From positions 1-5,637 of the forward strand of contig VBHS01000409.1 of assembly GCA_005881295.1 (NCBI GenBank): DNA of 5,637 nucleotides. The letters are read 5' to 3'. Positions 1-4,965 of the stretch are shown here, piece by piece. The notes beneath the pieces were generated by a model that saw only the letters and a program-made list of their open reading frames with translations, did not search any database and was not told where the DNA came from. The first letter of the stretch is position 1. Each line of letters opens with the position of its first letter. The position numbers and the translations under genes were made by a program. This stretch comes from Chloroflexota bacterium. GTDB taxonomy: Bacteria > Chloroflexota > Ktedonobacteria > Ktedonobacterales > Ktedonobacteraceae.

Positions 1-72
1 CTTTACATACGCATAGCGTATATTGAGCACAAGCGTATCCATGTCGTAGACAACCAGATTCAATTCTAACAT
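1..72. other. Open frame running off the left edge, strand undecided
   Basis: Both strands are open here in the same codon register. On the plus strand, 22 codons starting at base 1 end at TAA 67-69, which would be the tail of an upstream gene (ending HVVDNQIQF). On the minus strand, an ATG at 72..70 opens a frame beginning MLELNLVVYDMDTLVLN that runs off the edge, which would be the start of a divergent gene. Neither has a strong ribosome binding site or a family I recognise. One of the two is probably real coding sequence, since intergenic DNA need not stay open, but 24 codons is too short to decide. The answer matters for the next gene: it is either the second gene of a tandem pair after an 81-nt gap or one side of a divergent promoter region. 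Confidence 0.3.
7..21. repeat. Perfect 6-bp-arm palindrome ATACGC-ATA-GCGTAT
   Basis: Bases 7-21 read ATACGCATAGCGTAT, a perfect inverted repeat with 6-bp arms around ATA. The right arm motif AGCGTAT (15-21) recurs as a direct copy at 32-38, 17 bp downstream. Such a pattern can be an operator half-site array, but this stretch is also open on both strands, so the symmetry may be incidental to coding sequence. Function is not known. Confidence 0.3.
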
Positions 73-150
73 GAACCTACTATCAACAAGGGAACTATGT
101 GAAGAGCGTGTATTTCTTGCGCAGTCTGGAAAGGGAAGCGAAGTGAAATC

Positions 151-525
151 ATGGAGAAACTAGAAGAAATCCTAGAGCAGACCCTCTGTTTTGAGCCTGA
201 AAGCTCAATGGGCCTGTACAATTATCAATCGCTACAAGACCACTATCAGGTCATCATGGACCATCAACAATCCCTGATAGACCACCAGGTAATGATGGAT
301 CATCATCGATCTCTAATGGACCATTATCAAGCCTTGATGGATCACTTTCGAACAGCGCAGGCCCTTTACCGAGCGGTGCTGGATAGTCAGCGCAGCAGAC
401 GAGGACAACAAGTCCAAATAGACCGGCAAATTTATTGCAGAGCATTAAGGAATCATCAACGATTGGTAGAGATACACCGCCAGATGCTAAAAGAATACCC
501 CTCCAGACAAGAGCTGTTTACATGA
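151..525 (+). CDS. Small protein with Asp-His heptad repeats, unknown function
   Basis: I do not recognise this 124-aa protein. It has no signal peptide or membrane segment. Residues 25-65 are a tandem seven-residue repeat, with units such as YQVIMDH, HRSLMDH and YQALMDH. Asp-His pairs fall at residues 30-31, 37-38, 44-45, 50-51, 57-58 and 64-65; one unit (46-51) is a residue short. Degenerate heptads continue to about residue 113 with fewer histidines and more Arg/Gln. Hydrophobic residues at repeat positions 1, 4 and 5 suggest a long amphipathic helix or coiled coil, with Asp/His on one face. The ATG at 151 is the first possible start, since the in-frame ATG at 97 is followed at once by TGA. 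Shine-Dalgarno support is weak: AAGGGA at 131-136 is 14 nt away, while GAAG at 140-143 is closer but poor. The stop overlaps the ATG of the phosphatase pseudogene (ATGA, 522-525), so the two were probably translationally coupled. The periodicity argues for a real gene, though expression is unproven. Confidence 0.6.
   Translation: MEKLEEILEQTLCFEPESSMGLYNYQSLQDHYQVIMDHQQSLIDHQVMMDHHRSLMDHYQALMDHFRTAQALYRAVLDSQRSRRGQQVQIDRQIYCRALRNHQRLVEIHRQMLKEYPSRQELFT
223..345 (+). repeat. Coding tandem repeat, 21-nt period, six units
   Basis: Six in-frame units of 21 nt each encode a seven-residue block ending in Asp-His. The fourth unit (286-303) is 18 nt, having lost one codon. The units are alike in protein (consensus YQxLMDH) but vary at synonymous positions, and the Asp-His codons alternate between GACCAC, GACCAT and GATCAT. 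This indicates old duplication with selection on the protein, or convergence on the heptad, rather than a recent DNA-level expansion. Confidence 0.7.
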
Positions 526-1077
526 CCCATCTTTACATTATTCGTCATGGACAGGCTATCAGCGTCGTCCAGCAGACAACCGGAGACCCGGGGCTCTCAC
601 CCCTTGGTGTCAAGCAGGCCGAACGTCTCAGGGATCGCCTCGCCGCCTCTGGCGAAATCGCCGCTGATATCTTAATCTCCAGTACGATGCTGCGCGCCAA
701 ACAAACAGCTGAAATCATTGCTCCCGCCCTTGGACTACCCATCGTCTTTGATGATGAAGTGCAGGAAGAACGCCCGGGCGAAGCTTTGAATATGAGCGAA
801 AGGGAATTTCGAGCAAAGTTCGGCGCCGTCGCATTTCAGCTTACAATTTCCACCAATATTTTTCGAAACCCACAATACCTCGATTACGCACTGGTACAAA
901 GAACCGCTCAACTTGTTCGAGGAGTTGCATATACCCGAGGCCTGGATTCTCGAGCGTTACAACGATGCCTTCCACCTGCGCGATCTCGACTCGCCCGTCA
1001 GCATTCCCTGGAAAGATATTGCAGCCAGCCCTGTCACAGGTATCGAGGCATCAAAGTCACAAACCGAGGCCGAATAG
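522..1077 (+). pseudogene. Histidine phosphatase pseudogene, internal deletion plus frameshift
   Basis: This is the remnant of a histidine phosphatase superfamily gene (phosphoglycerate-mutase-like fold; phosphoryl transfer through a phosphohistidine). The start is the ATG at 522, overlapping the upstream stop and giving MTHLYIIRHGQA. The RHG motif with the nucleophilic histidine is at residues 8-10 (543-551). The downstream SSTMLRAKQTAEII block, with the second conserved Arg, and a distal acidic EVQEERPGE segment are intact. After about residue 105 (near 834-843) homology in this frame stops. It resumes in the next frame with FFETHNTSITHW (862-894) and ERYNDAFHL (952-978), typical C-terminal family sequence, and ends at TAG 1075-1077. 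The expected middle, some 50-60 residues including the second catalytic His (normally in a VxHGG-like motif), is absent. Staying in the first frame would give an unrelated tail ending at 1106. The family normally has about 200-240 residues, and the surviving parts cannot form an active enzyme. The size of the loss is inferred from family knowledge, not from an alignment. Confidence 0.8.
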
Positions 1078-1085
1078 CTAACATG

Positions 1086-1112
1086 TTGTCCAGCTACATA
1101 CCGTGATAGAAT
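1086..1112 (+). promoter_or_regulatory. Possible promoter for the DinB-like gene
   Basis: TTGTCC (1086-1091) could be a weak -35 box. TAGAAT (1107-1112) is one base from the consensus -10 and is preceded by TGA, forming an extended -10 (TGATAGAAT). The spacer is only 15 bp, so the extended -10 would have to carry most of the recognition. It lies about 56 nt upstream of the DinB-like ATG, just after the phosphatase remnant ends. This is a sequence match only. Confidence 0.3.
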
Positions 1113-1168
1113 AAACCGAAGAATTACAATGGAGTGGCTTTAGAAGATTTGCATCTGAAAGGATTCAC

Positions 1169-1699
1169 ATGAACATCATCGACTTCTTTATCATAGAGCA
1201 AAAGCGCTTACATAATTGGATGCGAGCAGACGTCAGTGACCTTACCCTTGAAGAATGGCACTACAAGCCCCAGGGCAAAAGCAATAGCATTGCCTTCCTT
1301 GTCTGGCACTGCGTGCGCACCGAGGACAACATTCTACGCTTTATTTTGCAGCAGCGGCCACCGCTATGGAACGAAGGAAACTGGTCCGAACGCCTGGGAC
1401 TTCCTCCACGGGTACAGGGAACTGGTATGCTTACAGAGGAAGCTCGTGCATTCCACATCACCGACCCGGGACTATTTATGCAATACGTTGAAGCGGTCTG
1501 GCGGGAGTACGAGGAGTATCTGGCGGGGATCACGGACGGTGGCGCAGCGCTCTCAGAACGCACAGTAACCGTCAAGCTAGTTGGTAGCATGCCCGCCCTC
1601 CAGGCCATCGGCCAGGTCTGCATCACTCATTGTTCCATCCATCTTGGCGAGATATCCTGTATGCTAGGTGAGCTCGGGAAACAGGGCCTCCCATTGTAG
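1169..1699 (+). CDS. DinB-superfamily protein, putative metal-dependent enzyme
   Basis: This 176-aa protein is of the DinB/YfiT-like four-helix-bundle superfamily, whose members bind a divalent metal through three histidines. Some act as thiol-dependent transferases or isomerases (mycothiol- or bacillithiol-linked), but many have no known reaction. A histidine is placed as expected on helix 2 (His47 in FLVWHCVRTEDN), and a late HxxxH pair (His154 and His158 in CITHCSIHLGEIS) completes the triad. The early segment FFIIEQKRLHNWM matches the usual first helix. Length is typical, and no signal peptide or membrane segment is visible, so it is probably cytoplasmic. The start is set by GAAAGGA at 1157-1163, five nt before the ATG. 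The final Leu codon ends in the first two bases of the 76-bp repeat element, and the stop codon (TAG 1697-1699) lies wholly inside it, so the original C-terminus may have differed by a few residues. The specific substrate cannot be read from sequence. Confidence 0.85.
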   Translation: MNIIDFFIIEQKRLHNWMRADVSDLTLEEWHYKPQGKSNSIAFLVWHCVRTEDNILRFILQQRPPLWNEGNWSERLGLPPRVQGTGMLTEEARAFHITDPGLFMQYVEAVWREYEEYLAGITDGGAALSERTVTVKLVGSMPALQAIGQVCITHCSIHLGEISCMLGELGKQGLPL

Positions 1700-1770
1700 G
1701 GGCGCAATTCATTGCACCCAGGTAGGGGGCCGACCCATGTCTCCAGGGCGCAATTCATTGCGCCCCTACA
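1695..1770. repeat. 76-bp palindromic intergenic element (REP/MITE-like)
   Basis: The ends are a perfect 14-bp inverted repeat, TGTAGGGGCGCAAT (1695-1708) and ATTGCGCCCCTACA (1757-1770). Inside is a 16-nt direct repeat, GGGCGCAATTCATTGC (1700-1715 and 1746-1761), each copy itself nearly palindromic. The right copy folds perfectly (GGGCGCAAT, loop TC, ATTGCGCCC). The left copy has one mismatch that becomes a G-U pair in a minus-strand transcript. The centre (1721-1745) carries another GTAGGGG. The element lies between convergent genes and could act as a two-way transcription barrier, but it lacks a terminal T-run, so a classic intrinsic terminator is not shown. No clear target-site duplication flanks it. 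I infer it is one copy of a dispersed family, but no second copy is in the window. Confidence 0.75.
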
Positions 1771-2449
1771 TCATTTCACGTACCACACATGCACATCCTT
1801 ATCGCTTGCCGAGGCAATAAGCTCGCCATCTGGCGACCAATCGAGCGATCGCACCCACCTGGTATGACCCTTATACATCGCGACAAGCTCACCTGTCATG
1901 CCATTCCAGACCTGTACCGTTGCATCATCACTCCCGGAGGCAATGTTCACGCCTCCAGGCGACCATCCCACGGCCTTCACGGAGCCATGATGTCCATCAT
2001 AAAAACAAAGGGCATTGCCTGTAGCAGCATCCCACACCGTCACAGTAGCGTCTTGGCCGCCTGAGACAATAGACTTCCCATCTGGTGACCACGCGACAGT
2101 GTAGACAGGGCCGGCATGCCAATCATAAATCAAGATATCGTGACCGGAGATGGCTTCCCAGACATGCACTGTACCGTCAAAATTGGCTGCCGCGATGCGT
2201 GAACCATCAGGCGACCACCGCGCAGCGAAATTCCGGTATTGTCCGTCATGTATATACCGTACCTGCCCTGTAGCAGCGTCCCAGACCTGTACCGTACTAT
2301 CACCGAAATCTCCCCCGGAGACAATAGACCCACCGTCCGGTGACCAGGCCACGCTGCGTACAAAGCGGCGATGACCATGGTAGACAACGACCAGGCCACG
2401 GCAAATACGTTGTCGCTGTGGCCGTGATACAAATGTGTTCCAGGCACGG
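1771..2449 (-). pseudogene. WD40-repeat protein remnant, 5'-truncated and frameshifted
   Basis: On the minus strand, 1771-2352 encodes five consecutive WD40 blades, with motifs such as WSPDGKSIVSGGQDATVTVW, WDAATG and GH, ending WYVK and TGA at 1773..1771. WD40 repeats form beta-propellers for protein-protein contacts, and seven blades is the usual closed ring. Upstream, in a different frame, one more blade start is visible: HLYHGHSDNVFAVAWS. The two frames meet near 2381-2393. The GTGGCCTGGTCR motif that opens each blade recurs after 47 nt instead of the usual 126 or so, which means about 79 nt are missing, not a multiple of three. The WD40 sequence begins right after the mogA stop codon. 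There is no ATG and no convincing ribosome binding site; the only nearby option is GTG 2447..2445. The first residues of the open frame (GTG at 2352) lie inside a blade, so they are not a genuine start. In Ktedonobacteria such blades often follow a Ser/Thr kinase domain; none is seen here. Confidence 0.75.
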
Positions 2450-2935
2450 TCAATGCTCTCTGGGACCTTCTGTCAGCAGATTGACCGCGTGGGGCAGAAC
2501 GGGGAGAATGCATTCCAGGCACTCCTGTACTGCTTTAGGGCTGCCTGGCAGGTTGATAATCAATGTATGCCCTCGTGTTCCCGCGACACCTCGCGAAAGC
2601 ATTCCAAAAGGAGTTTGCTGGAGGCTGAAGGCGCGCATGGCTTCGGCAATACCCGGAGCTTCACGTTCAATAACCGCCTTTGTCGCTTCTGGCGTCACAT
2701 CACGCGGCGCCAGCCCGGTGCCACCCGTCGTGAGAATGAGGTTCACCTGCTTTTCATCGCTCCATTCACGCAACGTCGCCTCGATCTGCTCGCGCTCGTC
2801 GGGAATGATGGCCCCTGCACTTAAGACCGCCTCTGACAACTGCGTGACCATCGCGCGAATACGTTCGCCGCTGGTATCTTCCCGGGCGCCTTTTGCGCCA
2901 CTATCGCTGATGGTAAGTACACCAATACTGATCAT
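2450..2935 (-). CDS. mogA: MogA/MoaB-family molybdenum cofactor biosynthesis protein
   Basis: This 161-aa protein of the MogA/MoaB family matches the usual single-domain length. MogA adenylylates molybdopterin with ATP before MoeA inserts molybdate, in the cytoplasm. The N-terminal IGVLTISDSGAKGAREDTSG (residues 4-23) and the TTGGTGLAPRDVTPEAT block (69-85) form the nucleotide/pterin site. Asp79 in RDVTPEA is the counterpart of a catalytic Asp of MogA. LSRGVAGTRGHTLIINLPG (113-131) followed by SPKAV is the second conserved block. The RDVTPEAT and LINLPGSPK-type motifs look more MogA-like than E. coli MoaB-like, but names are mixed in this family and the symbol is tentative. The start is ATG 2935..2933, with AAGGA (2948..2944) 8 nt upstream, inside the last codons of the CpXC gene. 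The two genes are 5 nt apart and probably co-transcribed. No other cofactor gene is in the window. Its stop is followed immediately by the WD40 remnant. Confidence 0.9.
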   Translation of the reverse strand: MISIGVLTISDSGAKGAREDTSGERIRAMVTQLSEAVLSAGAIIPDEREQIEATLREWSDEKQVNLILTTGGTGLAPRDVTPEATKAVIEREAPGIAEAMRAFSLQQTPFGMLSRGVAGTRGHTLIINLPGSPKAVQECLECILPVLPHAVNLLTEGPREH

Positions 2936-2940
2936 TATTG

Positions 2941-3615
2941 CTATCCTTGCGGCGTCAATTCACGCATAATTGCCCCAATCTGTCGCCGCGAACCGTAGAG
3001 CCAGACCGTATATTCAGCAGGCAAAATCTCCACGTCCACCTGGCATTGCATTTCAGAGGCAAACTTCCTGGCGATATCCAGCAACTGCCCTCGTTCTGCT
3101 TCCCGCTGGCTATGCGTTCTCAGAGCCAGCCTTCCCAGCCGCTCCTGCTGTCTCAATGAAGCATTGATGAGCTCCTGCAGTTGATCAAGGCCGAAGACGA
3201 CATGCAGAGGTGGAGCGCTGGTCTCTTTACCCTGCTGTCTCTCATAAGTAATGACGCCCCTCCCACGTTCTCCGCTACGCGTCTTTTCCTCGTGAGGGAA
3301 GCGGTAATTGACTTCTATCCCAACCTCTTGATGTACAGCACGTAGTTTCTCCAGCGTCAACCATTGCGCCTCTTCTGATATGTCAGAGGAAGGATCAACA
3401 TAAACCAGCAGGGAATGCTCGGGATCAGAGTAGATGAAGGGACGAACGTGCATAGCGCGCCTGCCACAGTTTGGACAGGTGGAGACATTCAGCGAACCAG
3501 CCAGCACAGCATAGCGCAACTGCGGATCCTGCCTGGTATTCACATATTCGTAAACCCTGCTATGAAACACCATTCCACAGGGACAGGTAATCACGTATTT
3601 CGTTGAGTGAGACAT
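2941..3615 (-). CDS. CpXC-domain zinc-ribbon protein
   Basis: The CpXC domain is named for its Cys-Pro-X-Cys motifs, and its function is largely unknown; this assignment rests on the motifs and the sequence between them. From the start chosen here (224 aa) the pairs are CPCG at residues 11-14 and CPNCG at 47-51, likely one zinc site. The typical strand FIYSDPEHSLLVYVDP follows at about 61-76. The C-terminal half (about 135-224) is charged and helical in character, with an LRQQERLGRLALRTHSQREA stretch, and ends in VDVEILPAEYTVWLYGS, which I cannot assign. There is no signal peptide or membrane segment. A GTG at 3621 would add two residues, but GAGAG (3625..3621) is 5 nt before the ATG at 3615 and would overlap that GTG, so I prefer the ATG. 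It is 5 nt upstream of mogA and 78 nt after nurA. Confidence 0.8.
   Translation of the reverse strand: MSHSTKYVITCPCGMVFHSRVYEYVNTRQDPQLRYAVLAGSLNVSTCPNCGRRAMHVRPFIYSDPEHSLLVYVDPSSDISEEAQWLTLEKLRAVHQEVGIEVNYRFPHEEKTRSGERGRGVITYERQQGKETSAPPLHVVFGLDQLQELINASLRQQERLGRLALRTHSQREAERGQLLDIARKFASEMQCQVDVEILPAEYTVWLYGSRRQIGAIMRELTPQG
2944..2948 (-). promoter_or_regulatory. mogA ribosome binding site inside the upstream gene
   Basis: AAGGA, on the minus strand, lies within the final Gln-Gly codons of the CpXC gene and runs into its TAG stop. It is 8 nt before the mogA ATG. The arrangement fixes the mogA start and suggests translational coupling. Confidence 0.65.
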
Positions 3616-3620
3616 AGACA

Positions 3621-3625
3621 CTCTC
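3621..3625 (-). promoter_or_regulatory. Ribosome binding site choosing the CpXC-gene start
   Basis: GAGAG on the minus strand lies 5 nt before the ATG at 3615. It overlaps the alternative GTG start at 3621, which has no purine-rich site at normal spacing. This favours the ATG. Confidence 0.5.
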
Positions 3626-3666
3626 TAGGACAGAACATTCAGTCAGAAAATAGTTTTGCTAAGACA

Positions 3667-3675
3667 AGTATAACA
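3667..3675 (-). promoter_or_regulatory. Possible extended -10 promoter for the CpXC-mogA pair
   Basis: The 78-nt gap between nurA and the CpXC gene contains TGTTATACT on the minus strand, an extended -10 (TGn followed by TATACT, one base from TATAAT). It lies about 51 nt before the CpXC ATG. The -35 region at 17 bp (GAGATA) is poor. No hairpin terminator is evident after nurA, so read-through from the upstream genes remains possible. Confidence 0.35.
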
Positions 3676-3693
3676 TATAAAGCCGGGCATATC

Positions 3694-4965
3694 TCATCTT
3701 CTCCTGCCCTTGCTCGCAGCCTTCGTCGAAAACGTAAAATTCATCCCCTGCCGCTCGACAAATTCCTGGAAATAGGCGTAAAATTCCCGGCGGTCCTGCA
3801 TCGAAATGACTGAGACGGCATCAGCTGTCTCTATGGCATAGGGATAGCCACTTCCTCCGGCGATCACCTCGGCGCGCACAACATCCAGCACCGGCTCCAG
3901 TACGCCATCATCGAGCATCCAGCGCGGGAACTCCAGGCGCGCGGGAGGATGAGGCGACGATGTCTGCAGGTAACAGAACGCTACACTTTCTCGATATGAC
4001 CCATAGCCTTCGAGAACATCGCCGCGCGCACAGATCATCGCTGGTGTACGATCCCCCCAGCGTAACCGTCCCTGCCACAGCAGCGCGTCATGAATCCTTT
4101 TTGTCTCGCGCAACACCGGTTGATCTTGCATCGCATCTAGCCGCCTCAGCATCGTAATGACATCACGCGCATAGCTAGTATTGACGAAACCAATTAAAGG
4201 CACCCTCTGCTCCTCCGAAGTGCGCAGCAGTGATACAGCTGAAGCAATATAGCGCTCACGATAAGGGCTGGGCATCGTCAGGGCGAACGAGACCACAAGC
4301 GAACCATCGAAAAAGACAACCGGGCTGTGGGCCGGCTCTCCTTTGCGCCGCGCATAGCCATACTGCTCCATCTGGTTACAGAGCGTCTCGACCTCCAACA
4401 TATAGCGGCGCAGCGTCACCTGCATTTCGGAGTATGGATAGCTGTCGGGGTCGCTGCTCTCACTCTTCGACTCCTCCATAATCTCCTCGGGCGAGAGCAC
4501 TTCCAGGCGCACATCCTTTGTATATGGCCGCCCGGAGGCATGAGGATTGGCAAAAAAGCCGACCTGGATCAAGGCGACAGGAATAGAGGCATCGCGCCAG
4601 GGCTGTAACTGGCTGCCATCAACGGCCAGGGTGGTGATTCCCTCGATGCATTCAGCCCACTGGCGCGCCTGTTCATGATTGGCAAACTCGCGTCCAAAGG
4701 GGTAAATCGGGGGGTTGTTTGTACTCTCGTTATCTACAGAGGCCAGCCAGCGGTCAAATTCAATGCTGGGACGAGCGCCCGCGGCTAAACGACTTCCCTC
4801 AGGTGGCAAAAGATCCTCCAGGTCCTGGCTCGATGTATAGCGCTGGCACAATGTTTCAAGCGCGCGCCGGTACGCCTGCAACTGTTCGCTGAACGAACCA
4901 TCATACATGCTGAACTGACCTTTTTTGAGTTGCAGCGCCGCGTGAAGTTTCCCTTTATGAAGCAT
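3694..4965 (-). CDS. nurA: NurA 5'-3' nuclease domain protein
   Basis: NurA nucleases resect DNA ends, in archaea together with the HerA helicase/translocase and Mre11-Rad50. Visible NurA-domain features, numbered from the start chosen here (423 aa), are LAVDGSQ with Asp116, VVFFDGSLVVSFAL with Asp220, GFVNTSYARDVI at about 259-270, and GYPYAIETADAVSVIS at about 373-388. The first two acidic positions fit the family's metal-binding core. The C-terminal motif has Asp382 where I recall a histidine in archaeal NurA; the exact alignment is uncertain. The N-terminal 100 residues are helical. The frame is open up to an ATG at 5004, but the ATG at 4965 is preferred: AGGAG (4977..4973) sits 7 nt before it, and the protein then begins MLHKGKLHAALQLKKGQF. 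This leaves an 11-nt overlap with the upstream SbcC/Rad50-type gene, a sign of translational coupling and shared function in end processing. No herA is in the window; it may lie beyond the right edge. Confidence 0.85.
   Translation of the reverse strand: MLHKGKLHAALQLKKGQFSMYDGSFSEQLQAYRRALETLCQRYTSSQDLEDLLPPEGSRLAAGARPSIEFDRWLASVDNESTNNPPIYPFGREFANHEQARQWAECIEGITTLAVDGSQLQPWRDASIPVALIQVGFFANPHASGRPYTKDVRLEVLSPEEIMEESKSESSDPDSYPYSEMQVTLRRYMLEVETLCNQMEQYGYARRKGEPAHSPVVFFDGSLVVSFALTMPSPYRERYIASAVSLLRTSEEQRVPLIGFVNTSYARDVITMLRRLDAMQDQPVLRETKRIHDALLWQGRLRWGDRTPAMICARGDVLEGYGSYRESVAFCYLQTSSPHPPARLEFPRWMLDDGVLEPVLDVVRAEVIAGGSGYPYAIETADAVSVISMQDRREFYAYFQEFVERQGMNFTFSTKAASKGRRR

Noticed and set aside
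223..345. CRISPR-like array
   Set aside because: The repeats are contiguous, lack spacers, and vary at silent sites; they are a coding heptad repeat.
435..521. N-terminal extension of the phosphatase frame up to an ATG at 435
   Set aside because: It overlaps the repeat protein in another frame and has no phosphatase homology. The family N-terminus (LYIIRHG) fits the ATG at 522, which overlaps the previous stop as ATGA.
828..850. Programmed ribosomal frameshift joining the phosphatase halves
   Set aside because: No slippery heptamer is evident at the join, and even a perfect shift would not restore the missing middle with the second catalytic histidine.
844..1106. In-frame tail of the phosphatase ending at 1106 as a novel C-terminal domain
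   Set aside because: It is Arg/Gln-rich out-of-frame translation. The neighbouring frame over the same bases gives recognisable phosphatase sequence (THNTSITHW, YNDAFHL).
2130..2522. Minus-strand 130-aa open frame as an independent gene
   Set aside because: Its first part is mogA read out of frame, its middle is the upstream WD40 blade fragment, and its end is WD40 read out of frame. Only the HLYHGHSDNVFAVAWS part is meaningful and is covered by the pseudogene.
2340..2969. Long plus-strand open frame of 209 codons opposite mogA
   Set aside because: It is the antisense shadow of mogA, whose motifs are clear on the minus strand; its translation shows no family motif.
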